Positions 48,944-58,730 of a stretch of DNA of 64,000 nt are shown in pieces. The notes under the pieces were generated by a model. It did not search any database, was not told the DNA's origin, and saw nothing but the letters and a program-made list of their open reading frames with translations. Position numbers and translations under genes: made by a program. This DNA is from Rhizobium leguminosarum. Its GTDB lineage: Bacteria; Pseudomonadota; Alphaproteobacteria; Rhizobiales; Rhizobiaceae. The stretch is from NCBI RefSeq assembly GCF_002953715.1, contig NZ_CP025012.1, positions 2,046,001-2,110,000 of the forward strand, in the 5' to 3' direction. Numbering within the stretch: position 1 is the first letter of the stretch; the number at the start of each line of letters is the position of its first letter.

Positions 48944-49423
48944 TCACTTCTCGCAAAGCTTGGCCAAGTTTTTCTCCAGACTTCGCCGGAGGGCGCCAGA
49001 GATTTCAGTCTCAAGTCCTTTGACGATGTCGCCGAACCGGCCACCGGTCTTCACGATCTCGATGGAGGTCTCGGTCATCTTGCAGGTCGTAAGGTCGACC
49101 ATCAGCCGAACCTCAGCGGCCGCTGAAAACCCTCCTTCTACCAGCGCTTCGTCCGAGGTCTTGCAAGCAAGCGTGCCGCGGGCGCTCGCCTCCGCGGTGT
49201 TGCCATTCACCGACAATTGCAGGTTTTCGATCTTCACGGAATCGAGCTTGTCGACGCCTACCTCCACACTGATGCCGAAGCTCGATACCTTGGTCTTCAA
49301 CGACCTGCATGGCTGCGCATCTCCGATGGCCCTCTCCAGGGCATTCGGTTCCTGTGCGTTGGCGAAGGAGCATAGCTGGAGGAGAGAGACTCCTGCCGCT
49401 AGCAGGCCTAAACAATTCCGCAT
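48944..49423 (-). CDS. Secreted hypothetical protein
   Basis: A 159-aa protein with a Sec signal peptide (MRNCLGLLAAGVSLLQLCSFANA, cut after Ala-x-Ala near residue 23). The mature part is acidic with two or three cysteines (AQPCRSLKT, LACKTSDEAL, TTCKMTETS) that could form disulfides, and ends with EISGALRRSLEKNLAKLCEK. I do not recognise a family. ATG 49423 has GGGAGAGCG upstream. Composition and codon use look like a real gene; neighbours give no clue to its role. Confidence 0.6.
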   Translation of the reverse strand: MRNCLGLLAAGVSLLQLCSFANAQEPNALERAIGDAQPCRSLKTKVSSFGISVEVGVDKLDSVKIENLQLSVNGNTAEASARGTLACKTSDEALVEGGFSAAAEVRLMVDLTTCKMTETSIEIVKTGGRFGDIVKGLETEISGALRRSLEKNLAKLCEK

Positions 49424-49613
49424 CGCTCTCCCATCTCCCTGGATTTCATGCGGGCGCCTCGCGGGACCCGAACTTCCAAAGCATCGGATCGGGCTATTAT
49501 CACCTCGAACCAGGTCCGCGGTAAGCCCCTCAATCAAGCCCCGACCCGCGCCTTGGCGAGGCGCTTGATCGCCTGTTCCAGTGGCCGTTGGTCGTCGCTA
49601 CGACAATGCAATG

Positions 49614-50492
49614 CTAGCCGCGCACGAACCGATACTCCGCACCTTCCCTCTCGACGTACCCGACGCCTGGATAGGTCCAATGGTAACCCAACATTCGAAG
49701 CTTTTCGTTCGAGGCCTTGTCCAGGAGCGCGGCCCTGTTCTTAAGGGCAATATCCGGGTCCGTGTCGAACCCGAAATACCACTTCGGATTTTCGAAGGAG
49801 ACTATGTTGTTGGGGATGACGTCACCCGCGATCAAGAGGTTTCCATCACCGGCGAGCTCCAGAGATATGTGTCCTGGCGTATGCCCGCGGGTACTGACGA
49901 CATTCAAACCCGACACGATCTCGTCCCCTGGCTTCACCATCGTCAACCTATCTTTGACGGCGAAGAGGTCGCGCTGGGCACCGCGCGCGAAGGCGTGCAA
50001 AGTTCCCGGCATCTTCGTCTCGTAGTCGGGGTCCGTCCAGAACGACCACTCGGCTTCGTTGACGTAGTAATATGCGTTCGGGAACAGAAGCGATCCGTCC
50101 GCCTTCGTCGTGCCGCCGGAGTGGTCCGGGTGAACGTGCGTGAAGATGACCTTCGTGATGGACGCGGGATCGACGCCGACCGCAGACAGGTTCTCTGCGA
50201 GCCGGCCATCGGTCGGCTGGAAGTTAGCGCCTGCCCCGGTGTCGACGAGGATGAGATCGCTGCCGTGGCGAATGAGCGGGATGTTCGTCTGCAGCGGGGC
50301 GCTGTCGGCGTCTCCTCCTAGCCGACCGAGGATGCTTTGTCTTTCATCCGGGCTTCCGTCGGGCATGAGGATATCCGACGTCAGGGTGATGTAGCCATCG
50401 CTGAGAACGGTGATCTCGAAGCGACCATGCTTTAACTCATGAAACCCGCCCGCCAGCACGCCGGGCGGAAGTATCGCCTTTTCGGAAGACAT
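49614..50492 (-). CDS. Metallo-beta-lactamase-fold hydrolase (lactonase-like)
   Basis: A 292-aa cytosolic MBL-fold enzyme: metal-binding HxHxDH in FTHVHPDHSGG, a downstream His in STRGHTPGHISLEL and the bridging Asp in LIAGDVIPNN. The IPLIRHGSDLILVDTGAGAN start of the fold is typical of the AHL-lactonase/methyl-parathion-hydrolase-like group. ATG 50492 is preceded by AAGGAGATC; the longer open frame to 50522 is not needed. Substrate might be a lactone or ester; quorum quenching cannot be inferred from sequence alone. It is the last gene before the second giant kinase. Confidence 0.8.
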   Translation of the reverse strand: MSSEKAILPPGVLAGGFHELKHGRFEITVLSDGYITLTSDILMPDGSPDERQSILGRLGGDADSAPLQTNIPLIRHGSDLILVDTGAGANFQPTDGRLAENLSAVGVDPASITKVIFTHVHPDHSGGTTKADGSLLFPNAYYYVNEAEWSFWTDPDYETKMPGTLHAFARGAQRDLFAVKDRLTMVKPGDEIVSGLNVVSTRGHTPGHISLELAGDGNLLIAGDVIPNNIVSFENPKWYFGFDTDPDIALKNRAALLDKASNEKLRMLGYHWTYPGVGYVEREGAEYRFVRG

Positions 50493-50623
50493 GTCGATCT
50501 CCTTCGTTTCATCGGCAGACATTGATGTCCGCTCGGGCGCCTGGAGTTTGTCGTCTGCTCTCTGGGAACGCGAGTGTTTTCCTGTGAGTTCTTGTAAGGC
50601 GACACGAAAACGGCAAGCGGAGG

Positions 50624-53600
50624 TTAAGTAGCCGCCGCCTTCAGGGTGAAGGAGAACACGCTTCCGTCAGGCTCGTTCGGCGACACCCAAAGCCGTCCTC
50701 CGTGGGCTTCGACGATTGAACGGCAGATCGACAAACCCATCCCCATACCGCCAGGCTTCGTCGTGAAGAACGCTTCAAATATCTGATCCAACTTTGTCAG
50801 CTCGACGCCGGGTCCGCTGTCGGCAATGGCGATCAAGACCTTTCCTTTGTCCGACATCTCCGAAGTGACTTGCAGGCGCCGTGATCCGCCCTCGAACGAT
50901 CCTATCGCCTCGACTGCATTCAGGATCAGGTTGAGGACGACCTGCTGCAACTGAATCCGGTCTCCGATCGCCGAGCCAGCACCCGCAGACAGAACCTTCT
51001 GGAGAGTGATCCCGTGGCGTTGAAGCTCGCCGCGTGTAAGGACCAGGACGTCTTCGATCATGGCGTTGACATCGACGTCCGCCATGGCCAGGGGCGACTT
51101 CCTCGCCAACGCGCGGATGCTCGTTATGACGTCGCCAGCACGATGGCCATCCCGGATGATGCGCTCCGCTGCCTGCCGGGCCTCGTCAACGTTGGGCTGG
51201 TCGTCGCTGAGCCAGCGCAGGCATGTCGCCGCGTTCGTGACGATGGCCATCAAGGGCTGGTTGACTTCGTGTGCGATCGAGGCAGTCAGCTCGCCGAGCG
51301 CCGTCAGGCGACCTGCGCGAGCAAGCACCTCCTGGGCCTCCTCGACGCGCTTAAGATCGTCGATGTCGGTGTGCGTGCCAAACCACTTCACGATCGCTCC
51401 TGTCTCGTCACGCATAGGCGCTCCCCGCACAAGGAACACCCGCGACACTCCGTCATGACGTACAATTCGCGCCTCGATCTCGCCGGCAGTTCCCGTCTGA
51501 ACGAGCTCGGTCCATTTCCGGACTACTTTGTCCCTATCTTCGGGATGATATGAATCCACCCACCCGCCAGCGCGCGCGCTCTCAGGCGAGATTCCCGTGT
51601 AGTCGTGCCACTGCTTGTTGAACGCCGGATAAAGGCCGTCAGGCTGCGTGTTCCATGCCTGGGCCGGGATCATGTCATACGATACGCGAAGCTCCTCGGC
51701 CGCTCGTCGAGCCCGCTCCTGGGTTTCCTGCGCCTCGCGATATAGTGCGGCGTTTTCGAGAGAGATAGCCGCCTGAGAGGCGAGAAGACGAAGAACTGCG
51801 ACCTGCTCTTCGGTGAACAGATGGGATGAAAGGCCGTTTTCCAGATACAGAATCCCGACCAATTGCTGCTGCTTGACGAGTGGCAAGCATAGGACGGACG
51901 TCGAACCGGAACGCTGAACGTAGGCATCGCCAGAAAAGAAGTCGGCCTGCTGGGCGTCGTCTAGGATCACCACTTCCCGAGTGTGGCTGACGTAGCTGAT
52001 CACGGTTTCCGGAAATCCGGTCTCGCCCGACGGCTCAAGCAATACGGAAATCCCACTTTGATCGGTGACAGCCTCCGCAGCGATCTGCATTTTTCCGTCT
52101 TGGGAAAGCAGCAACAGCCCTCGCACGGCACCCGAATGCTCGACGACGGTGACCATCAGGCGCTCGATGAGGCGGTCGAGAACAATCTCCCCAGAAACCG
52201 CCTGCGACATTTCCATGACCGCCGCCAGGTCCAGGTGGTTTGCCGCCGTCCCCGTCGACGGCGGCCCCTGTTCCTTTTCGATTTCCAGACTGCGGTTCGG
52301 CCAATCGATTTGGCGCACTTTGGGCTGTGCACCCCATTTTGCGTAAGAGGTCCTTGCATTACGAAGGAAGGACTCCGTGCTCGTTGTCAGCCCGCGAGCG
52401 ACACAGAGGCGGGACGCCAGTTCGTTCGAGATCGCCTCATTCTGGATGAAGCCGTATGTTCTCGCCGATCGAATAGCCTCCTCGTAGAATTCGAGGGCTT
52501 CGAGATCGCGACCTTCGAGGCGGGCAATTTCTCCCGCGACAAGGCTGCGACGATTGCCGAAATTCTGAGGGCAGCTCTCAGCCCAGATCTCGATCTGTTT
52601 TTGGTGCGCTTGGATCGACTGCATATGGAACTGCCGCTCTTCGCGGGTGGCGGAACCCCATGCTCCCGCGTGGGCGAGTGCGCCATAGAAATGATACTCG
52701 CCGAGATCGATGAAGGATCGCGTCGCGTGGACAACTTTCCGGGCTTCGTACTCGGCCTCAACCGCCGCGGCGTAGTCTCCTTCGAGAAATCGGGCCTGTA
52801 TTTCCTGGATCCAGTACCATGCCAGGGGCAGCACAAGTGACGAACCGGCTTCCTGCAGTCGCTGGAGAAAGGACGATCTGTCGGGCAGATCGTCCCTCGC
52901 GGAGCCGGCTTGCCCGTTGAGCTCGCGGATCAGCAAAAGCTGCCCGATGGCGGAATCCGCTGCGAGGCCAAATCCAGCCTTCTTCGCCATCGCAAGGAAC
53001 TGCATTCCTTCGTTTTCGACAACCTGCAGAGGCTCGCCGGAAACGAGGAGGTTGGAGACCAGGCTCTTGGCGGTCGTGGCGGCGTAAACGAGGTCACCGG
53101 CGGCGATACCGACTTCGATGGCGCGCCGTGTGAGCGATATCGATTCAGGAAGGTGTCGGGCCCATGGAACGACATAGCAAGAATAACATGTGTAGACGCG
53201 AGCCTTGAAGCGATCCAGACCGTATTCGTCGACGAGGGCCAGCCCCAGGTCGCCGAACTGGCGACCTGATGCATAGTCCCCGAAGCGGAGGCCGAGAGGA
53301 ACCATGAACGAAGCATAGGCATAGCAGGAAGCATCGCAGTTGCCGTATTTAAGGCTCAGGTTGACCATCTGGGTATAGATCAGATCTTCGAGATTGCTGT
53401 CGGTCAGGAGCGCCGGCAGGATCATGTAGGCAAGGACGTCCATTGCCGCGAGCCAGTCCGGGTCGATCATGCGCGGCAGATCTACGAGCTGCTTGATGGC
53501 TCGCTCTCCGAGCAGGCCTCGCATCGCTTCGATTTCCATGCGGAGATCGGCTTCGGTCGGATGCGCCGACCACTCGATACCCAGATTGCGAAGAAACGCC

Positions 53601-56092
53601 AACCCGACGTCGACAGCCTTCGTCTGGTCGCCGAGCGCGACATATAGAGAGGACAACAGACGGACGACAGCGGCTTCGTCCACACGGGATGCCGCGCGCG
53701 CGAACAGTTCGACTAGACGAGCTTCCGCCTCTTCGTGCTCGCCCGTTAGGAACTCGCATTCGGCCTTCTGAAGCTCCAAAGCGAACATAAGACGGTAGCG
53801 CCGTTCCCAGTGTCGCTGGTCAAGCAGGCTCAAACCAGTTCTAAGATATCGGAGCGCCGAGGGATATGCCGCAGACGTCTTCGCGCGAGCGCCTGCCTCG
53901 AGAAAAAGCTCTGAGACCTGTTCTCGCTCGGCATCCGAGGTGATCAGATCGAGACCTTTCCCGATCTGGTCGATGACTTCGAAGATCCGATCCCGGAGAT
54001 CGCTGGATGTCATCTTTGACATGAGAGCTCGGCCAATCCGAAGGTGGATCGCCGGCCGCTCATCTTCTGGAACGAGGAGATAGACCGCTTCCTGTATCCG
54101 ATCGTGAGCGAAAACGAAGGCGTCGTCCACGCGCAGTACGAACCTCGCCTGCACCGCTTCCCACAGGATCGCGGCAACTTGCTGCTTGGATTTTCCAGTT
54201 ACGATGCCCAGCGTTGACAGCGATGCACCATTGCCAAGACATGCGAGAAGTTTAACCGTCTCCAATGTCACTTCGGGGAGCCGCAAGAGCTTCGATGACA
54301 CCAGCTCGGCGACGTTGGCGGTGATACCTTTTGTCCTAATCCGCTCCGGTTCCCATGTCCAAGTTCCCTGAACGGCGTCGAAAGCGACGAGCCTCTCGTC
54401 GTCCATCGTCGCCAGGAACTGGAGTACGAAGAAGGGATTACCCTCTGTCTTTTCGTGAACCAGCTTCGCCAACGGCGCGACCAGCTCCGTTTCCGACTGG
54501 AGCGCGTCCGCCAGGAGAAGCTCCAAGTCGTCGAGGGTGAGCGGCGAAAGATGCTCTTCCTGTACGTGGATCGGCGCATTTCGCATCGCCTCTCGCGTGG
54601 CGCTAAATGGATGGTCCCGAGGAACCTCGTCGTCTCGATATGCGCAGATGAGGAGGAGATCGGTGACGTCGGGCTCTACCGTGATCCGCTCGAGAAGTTC
54701 TATCGTGGCCGTATCCAACCACTGAACGTCGTCGATGAAGAGCACCAGAGGACGGTTCGGCATGGCGAAGATGTTCAAAAATCGGCGGAAGATCAGATGA
54801 AATCGAGCCTTCGCTTCCTGGGGTGGAAGATCGGGCGCCGGGAGCTGTTCGCCAATGACGAGGGAGAGCTCTGGAACGAGGTTCACCATGAGCTGCCCAT
54901 TAGGGCCGAGGGCCTCGACCAGCATCTTTCGCCAACGTGCGAGGTCTTCGTCCCCAGCGCCGAGGATCTGCCTCACAAGCTCCCGGAAAGCCTGCGCTAT
55001 CGTCGCATACGGAATGTCGCGGGTGTATTGATCGAACTTTCCCGAGGCGAAGAGACCTGCCTGCGGAAGGCGCTTCTTCCGCAGTTCGTGGACGATGGAG
55101 GATTTGCCCACCCCGGCGGGGCCGGATACCAGGACCACCTCCGCCCTGCTGGAAGATCGCACACGTTCGAATGCCGCTGCGATGGCGTCGTTCTGTCGTG
55201 AGCGACCGTACAGCCCATCAGGCACACGCAACCTGTCGCCGGCATCGTTTGTTGCGACCTTGAACTGGTGAATGCGCCCGCTCTGATGCCAACTGTCCAA
55301 GCACCGCTTCAGGTCGGCTTCAAGTCCCCCAACGGTCTGGTATCGCTCCTCCGGCTTCTTTGCTAGAAGCTTCTGGACGACGGCCCCGAGCGTGGGTGGA
55401 ACGTCTTCGTGGCGTTGATCGGGTGGGATCGGCTGTCGGGCAACGTGCGCATGGATCCATTCCATCGCGTCGGTGGCGACGAAAGGCAACTCTCCGGTCA
55501 GGATTTGGTAGAGGGCGACACCGAGCGAATAAAGATCGCTGCGGGCGTCGACCGGGCGCTTCACCCGCCCGGTCTGTTCAGGCGAAATATAGGCGAGATC
55601 AACACCCGCGATCGGGGGACCCACTGGCTGGTCGTTGGGCGTCGCCGGGCCAGCGTTGCCGAATCCGGCTAACCAGACCCTTCCGGAAGTGTCTACGAGA
55701 AAATTGTCCGGCCTGATATCCTTGTGGACGAGGCCGACAGCGTGAGCCTTTCGAAGTGCCGCGGCCGCATTGGTCGCGATGACCATGAACCGCTCGGTTT
55801 CGAAAGGCTCCCCGAGCAGGTTGCTCAGGGGTGTTCCGCCCTCGTCGGACAGCACAAGAAACGGCCTTCCGTCGCCACGCTCCAGCGCCAAAGGCTTCGC
55901 TGCCCAGGACTCTTCAAGTTTCTCCGCGAGTGCAAGTTCATGTTCAAGTCGTTGGAGACCTTCTCCGGCTTCGTTCGCCGAAACTGGCATGACCAGAAGG
56001 ACGGATGCGTTTCTCTCCGGTGACCAGCCGCGATAGACGGCGAAGTTGCGGTCCTCACGCAGTACCTGTGGCTGGTATCGAGACATGTCCAT
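50624..56092 (-). CDS. Trifunctional protein: Ser/Thr kinase-like / AAA ATPase / GAF-PAS sensor histidine kinase (second copy)
   Basis: An 1822-aa paralogue of the protein at 30060 with the same order of parts. Kinase-like domain about 1-260: HKDIRPDNFL at 123 keeps the catalytic Asp and Asn, but the DFG site is AGFG; RSDLYSLGVALYQILTGELPF is kept. AAA ATPase: Walker A GPAGVGKSS at 324 and Walker B LVLFIDDVQW. Long helical middle, GAF domain, PAS domain (AWNTQPDGLYPAFNKQWHDY; DSYHPEDRDKVVRKW), then histidine kinase with His1608 (SIAHEVNQPL), LNLILNAVEAI, DSGPGVEL and GMGMGLSICRSI. Base composition matches the GC-rich flanks. ATG 56092 has GGAG nine bases upstream; ATG 56086 is an alternative. 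Orthologous proteins are wide-spread but mostly uncharacterised. Confidence 0.85.
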   Translation of the reverse strand: MDMSRYQPQVLREDRNFAVYRGWSPERNASVLLVMPVSANEAGEGLQRLEHELALAEKLEESWAAKPLALERGDGRPFLVLSDEGGTPLSNLLGEPFETERFMVIATNAAAALRKAHAVGLVHKDIRPDNFLVDTSGRVWLAGFGNAGPATPNDQPVGPPIAGVDLAYISPEQTGRVKRPVDARSDLYSLGVALYQILTGELPFVATDAMEWIHAHVARQPIPPDQRHEDVPPTLGAVVQKLLAKKPEERYQTVGGLEADLKRCLDSWHQSGRIHQFKVATNDAGDRLRVPDGLYGRSRQNDAIAAAFERVRSSSRAEVVLVSGPAGVGKSSIVHELRKKRLPQAGLFASGKFDQYTRDIPYATIAQAFRELVRQILGAGDEDLARWRKMLVEALGPNGQLMVNLVPELSLVIGEQLPAPDLPPQEAKARFHLIFRRFLNIFAMPNRPLVLFIDDVQWLDTATIELLERITVEPDVTDLLLICAYRDDEVPRDHPFSATREAMRNAPIHVQEEHLSPLTLDDLELLLADALQSETELVAPLAKLVHEKTEGNPFFVLQFLATMDDERLVAFDAVQGTWTWEPERIRTKGITANVAELVSSKLLRLPEVTLETVKLLACLGNGASLSTLGIVTGKSKQQVAAILWEAVQARFVLRVDDAFVFAHDRIQEAVYLLVPEDERPAIHLRIGRALMSKMTSSDLRDRIFEVIDQIGKGLDLITSDAEREQVSELFLEAGARAKTSAAYPSALRYLRTGLSLLDQRHWERRYRLMFALELQKAECEFLTGEHEEAEARLVELFARAASRVDEAAVVRLLSSLYVALGDQTKAVDVGLAFLRNLGIEWSAHPTEADLRMEIEAMRGLLGERAIKQLVDLPRMIDPDWLAAMDVLAYMILPALLTDSNLEDLIYTQMVNLSLKYGNCDASCYAYASFMVPLGLRFGDYASGRQFGDLGLALVDEYGLDRFKARVYTCYSCYVVPWARHLPESISLTRRAIEVGIAAGDLVYAATTAKSLVSNLLVSGEPLQVVENEGMQFLAMAKKAGFGLAADSAIGQLLLIRELNGQAGSARDDLPDRSSFLQRLQEAGSSLVLPLAWYWIQEIQARFLEGDYAAAVEAEYEARKVVHATRSFIDLGEYHFYGALAHAGAWGSATREERQFHMQSIQAHQKQIEIWAESCPQNFGNRRSLVAGEIARLEGRDLEALEFYEEAIRSARTYGFIQNEAISNELASRLCVARGLTTSTESFLRNARTSYAKWGAQPKVRQIDWPNRSLEIEKEQGPPSTGTAANHLDLAAVMEMSQAVSGEIVLDRLIERLMVTVVEHSGAVRGLLLLSQDGKMQIAAEAVTDQSGISVLLEPSGETGFPETVISYVSHTREVVILDDAQQADFFSGDAYVQRSGSTSVLCLPLVKQQQLVGILYLENGLSSHLFTEEQVAVLRLLASQAAISLENAALYREAQETQERARRAAEELRVSYDMIPAQAWNTQPDGLYPAFNKQWHDYTGISPESARAGGWVDSYHPEDRDKVVRKWTELVQTGTAGEIEARIVRHDGVSRVFLVRGAPMRDETGAIVKWFGTHTDIDDLKRVEEAQEVLARAGRLTALGELTASIAHEVNQPLMAIVTNAATCLRWLSDDQPNVDEARQAAERIIRDGHRAGDVITSIRALARKSPLAMADVDVNAMIEDVLVLTRGELQRHGITLQKVLSAGAGSAIGDRIQLQQVVLNLILNAVEAIGSFEGGSRRLQVTSEMSDKGKVLIAIADSGPGVELTKLDQIFEAFFTTKPGGMGMGLSICRSIVEAHGGRLWVSPNEPDGSVFSFTLKAAAT

Positions 56093-56270
56093 CACAATGC
56101 TCCGCGCGGCCCAGCACTCAATAGGTCGCCCGGCCTCACCCACCCCGGATCACCGGTCGTGCGCGCCTGAACAGACGGCCTCGATCCTAGAACATTTCGT
56201 CGACAGCGGCGCAAAAACTTTCTCCGCAACTCCTCGGTCGTTTTCAGGAGGTCAGAATGAGATCGGGGCG

Positions 56271-57017
56271 CTAGATCTGCGCCGATCCGCCGTCCGCAAA
56301 GAGCTCGCATCCATTGACGAAACTGCTTTCGTCGGAGGCGAGGAAGAGTGCGGCGTTCGCGATTTCCCGTGGGTCGCCCATGCGCCCGAGCGGGATACTC
56401 GCGACGGTCTGCCGCAGCATTTCCTTCTCCATCTCCTCCGAGTGCGCCAGACCGTGCCAGCCGGGAGTGGACGTGGCGCCCGGCGAGAGCACGTTTACCC
56501 TGATGCCGCGCGGAGCGAGATCGATGATCCAGTTGCGGGCGAAATTGCGGATGGCCGCCTTAGTGGCGGCATAGACAGAGAATGCCGGCGTGCCTGTCGA
56601 TCCCGTAGTCGAGCCCGTGAGGATCACGGAGCCGCCGTCCTTCAAGAGGGGAAGCGCCTTCTGGACGGTGAAGAGCGTGCCCTTCACGTTGATGTCGAAT
56701 GTCCGGTCGTAGTGCTCTTCGGTTATCGCGCCCATCGGCGCGAACTCCCCGCCGCCCGCGTTGGCGAACACGATGTCCAGGTGGCCCGCCTCGGCCTTTA
56801 CGATCTCGTACAACCGATCAAGGTCGGCAAGATTGGCGATGTCACCTTGAACGCCTCGCGCATTTCTACCGACTTCGCTGACGGCTGCGTCGAGCTGCTC
56901 CCTGCGCCGGCCAGTCATGAAGACCTGCGCGCCCTCTTCTGCAAAGCGTTTGGCGGACGCGAGACCGATACCGCTGTTTGCTCCGGTAACGACTGCTACT
57001 TTTCCCTGGAGTCGCAT
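56271..57017 (-). CDS. Short-chain dehydrogenase/reductase
   Basis: Classical SDR of 248 aa: TGANSGIGLASA nucleotide motif, FANAGGGE, catalytic Ser in LTGSTTGS, YxxxK in YAATKAAIRN, and C-terminal NGCELFADGG. TGRRREQL after beta-2 suggests NADP preference. ATG 57017 has GAGGGAGACG upstream. Substrate unknown; 3-oxoacyl or alcohol dehydrogenase annotations would be guesses. It reads in the same direction as the giant kinase upstream of nothing else obvious; the next gene on this strand is 160 bases away. Confidence 0.9.
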   Translation of the reverse strand: MRLQGKVAVVTGANSGIGLASAKRFAEEGAQVFMTGRRREQLDAAVSEVGRNARGVQGDIANLADLDRLYEIVKAEAGHLDIVFANAGGGEFAPMGAITEEHYDRTFDINVKGTLFTVQKALPLLKDGGSVILTGSTTGSTGTPAFSVYAATKAAIRNFARNWIIDLAPRGIRVNVLSPGATSTPGWHGLAHSEEMEKEMLRQTVASIPLGRMGDPREIANAALFLASDESSFVNGCELFADGGSAQI

Positions 57018-57145
57018 GCTCGTCTCCCTCAGCGGCTTGAACGATTTCGATGACGGCAATGTTACTCCGGGTGTTTCGGAGGGGCTAAGAAGTTGCAGGG
57101 AGAGATTGTGAGATTGCGTTAGGCCCTGGCAGACGACAGGTCTGT

Positions 57146-57173
57146 GTTGGGGCCGACGTCCGTCGACCCCAAC
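57146..57173. terminator. Strong hairpin after alpha/beta hydrolase gene
   Basis: GTTGGGG-CCGACG and CGTCGA-CCCCAAC pair over 12 bases with one mismatch and a two-base loop (57146-57173), seven bases beyond the stop at 57180. No U-tract is present in either direction. Confidence 0.55.
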
Positions 57174-57179
57174 GCTCCG

Positions 57180-58148
57180 TCAGGCTTTGATGAAGGCCAG
57201 GATGTCCGGATTCAGCACCTCGGGGTGTGTCGACAGCATCCCATGCGGATATCCATCGTATAGCTTCAAGGTGCCGTGCTTCAGGAGTTTGACTGAAAGC
57301 TCCGCCGCGTCCTTGTAGGGCACGATCTGATCGTCGGTTCCGTGAATGACGTAGACCGGAACCTCGATCTTCTTCAGATCTTCGGTGAAGTCCGTCTCCG
57401 AGAACGCCTTGATGCACTCGTAGTGGGCATTCGCAGCACCCATCATGCCCTGCCTCCACCAGTTGTCGATCAGGCCCTGGGAGATCTTGGCGTCCGGACG
57501 ATTGAAGCCGTAGAAGGGACCGGTCGGAACGTCGATGTAGAACTGTGCGCGGTTGGCGGACAGGGCCTTGCGCAAGCCATCGAACACGTCGATCGGCAGG
57601 CCGCCGGGATTCTTGTCAGACTTCAACATGACCGGTGGAATGGCGCCGGCGATGACCGCCTTGGCAACTCTGCCCGGTTTCGACCGCGCGACGTAATGGA
57701 CTACTTCGCCGCCTCCTGTCGAGTGGCCAATGTGGACCGCGTTCTTGAGATCGAGCGCTTCCGCCACCTCTGCAACGTCAGCCGCGTAGGTGTCCATCTC
57801 GTGACCCGTCCGGCTCTGCGACGAGCGGCCGTGCCCCCGGCGATCATGTGCGATGACCCGGAAGCCTTCTCCGAGAAAGAAGAGCATCTGGTTGTCCCAG
57901 TCGTCGCCGCTGAGCGGCCATCCGTGATGGAATACGATCGGCTGCCCGTCCTTCGGACCCCAGTCCTTGTAGAAGATTTCGGTTCCGTCTTTCACTTTCA
58001 CTGTACCCATGAACTTGTCCTCCGTTCGGGATTGTTTCTGTTTGGTGGCGGCTGATGCCGACGGACCGACTGCCAATGCGATCGCGGCGGCGGATCCTGC
58101 GAGGAGAGCATCTCGTCTCGTAAGGGAAATGTCTGACGTCGGTGTCAT
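57180..58148 (-). CDS. Tat-exported alpha/beta hydrolase (non-haem chloroperoxidase/esterase type)
   Basis: A 322-aa enzyme. A Tat leader (ISLTRRDALLAGSAAAIALA, AxA site near 34) precedes the hydrolase: YKDWGPKDGQPIVFHHGWPL, HDRRGHGRSS, the Ser nucleophile in GHSTGGGEVVHYVARS, the Asp in GTDDQIVPY and the His in YPHGM. This is the cofactor-free haloperoxidase/arylesterase class. ATG 58148 lies after GGAGG. The leader makes the protein periplasmic, where most relatives of this class are cytosolic. An internal ATG (about residue 46, MGTVKVKDG) corresponds to the usual start of the leaderless enzymes and could give a cytosolic form. Confidence 0.9.
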   Translation of the reverse strand: MTPTSDISLTRRDALLAGSAAAIALAVGPSASAATKQKQSRTEDKFMGTVKVKDGTEIFYKDWGPKDGQPIVFHHGWPLSGDDWDNQMLFFLGEGFRVIAHDRRGHGRSSQSRTGHEMDTYAADVAEVAEALDLKNAVHIGHSTGGGEVVHYVARSKPGRVAKAVIAGAIPPVMLKSDKNPGGLPIDVFDGLRKALSANRAQFYIDVPTGPFYGFNRPDAKISQGLIDNWWRQGMMGAANAHYECIKAFSETDFTEDLKKIEVPVYVIHGTDDQIVPYKDAAELSVKLLKHGTLKLYDGYPHGMLSTHPEVLNPDILAFIKA

Positions 58149-58284
58149 CGGGAGAACCTCCAGTTCGTGGTTCGAGGCTACAGCAAGACTATCGACGCGC
58201 ACCGGCCGCCTCTTGGAACGAACGATTTTTGCGTCCTGATGGCAGCCGGTCTTTCGAAATCGTCCGTTTCAATTGGGCGGCCGG

Positions 58285-58719
58285 CTACGCCAGATAGCCG
58301 CCGTTGTTATGATCGCGAGTAGCAGTTGGACAGCCGCCGCAGACTTCGTCGACGATCGCCTGTTGAACCGCATCAAATCGGGCCGCGACTTCGCGCTTCA
58401 CCCCAAGTTCTTCGAACATCTCCGCCATAGGATGGAAGGCGACCGCGGAGTTGCGCCCAGGGAGCTCCCGGACGAGAATTCGCAATGGAAGATCGAGGGC
58501 GGTCAGCGGCATGTCCAGCATAACTGGCGTTCCCGCCTTCGGATTGCCGTAGACGATCACGCGCGTCTCGGGCATCGACAGCCCGTTGTCTCGTGCCGCC
58601 TTTGCGTGATCGATCTCGGCGAATACTGTCATCCCGGCCTTCCCGATCGCCCTTGTGGCCGTCTCCAACGCCTCCTCGAACGCGTGGGTCGTACGATGCT
58701 CGATGGCTTTTGAACGCAT
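58285..58719 (-). CDS. DUF302 domain protein
   Basis: A 144-aa protein with the DUF302 core: EALETATRAIGKAGMTVFAEIDHAKAAR is read across the first helix and strand, then TRVIVYGNPKAGTPVML, LDLPLRILVRE and the conserved ending of the domain. A C-terminal tail with two Cys and two His (VDEVCGGCPTATRDHNNGGY) is an unusual addition. ATG 58719 has GAGGAGC upstream. DUF302 proteins are small, often redox- or stress-linked, with unknown biochemistry. Twelve bases separate it from the DUF983 gene, so they are probably cotranscribed. Confidence 0.85.
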   Translation of the reverse strand: MRSKAIEHRTTHAFEEALETATRAIGKAGMTVFAEIDHAKAARDNGLSMPETRVIVYGNPKAGTPVMLDMPLTALDLPLRILVRELPGRNSAVAFHPMAEMFEELGVKREVAARFDAVQQAIVDEVCGGCPTATRDHNNGGYLA

Positions 58720-58730
58720 ATGAAGCTCCT

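Noticed and set aside
48727..49023. 98-codon frame directly after the Ku remnant
   Set aside because: Starts right at the Ku stop but has no ribosome-binding site and runs into the 3' end of the secreted-protein gene on the other strand.
49581..50321. 246-codon plus-strand frame within the MBL hydrolase gene
   Set aside because: Antisense of a clear MBL-fold enzyme; Val/Arg/Asp-rich shadow translation without any motif.
51983..52840. 285-codon plus-strand frame within the second giant kinase
   Set aside because: Shadow of the kinase; no recognisable domain.
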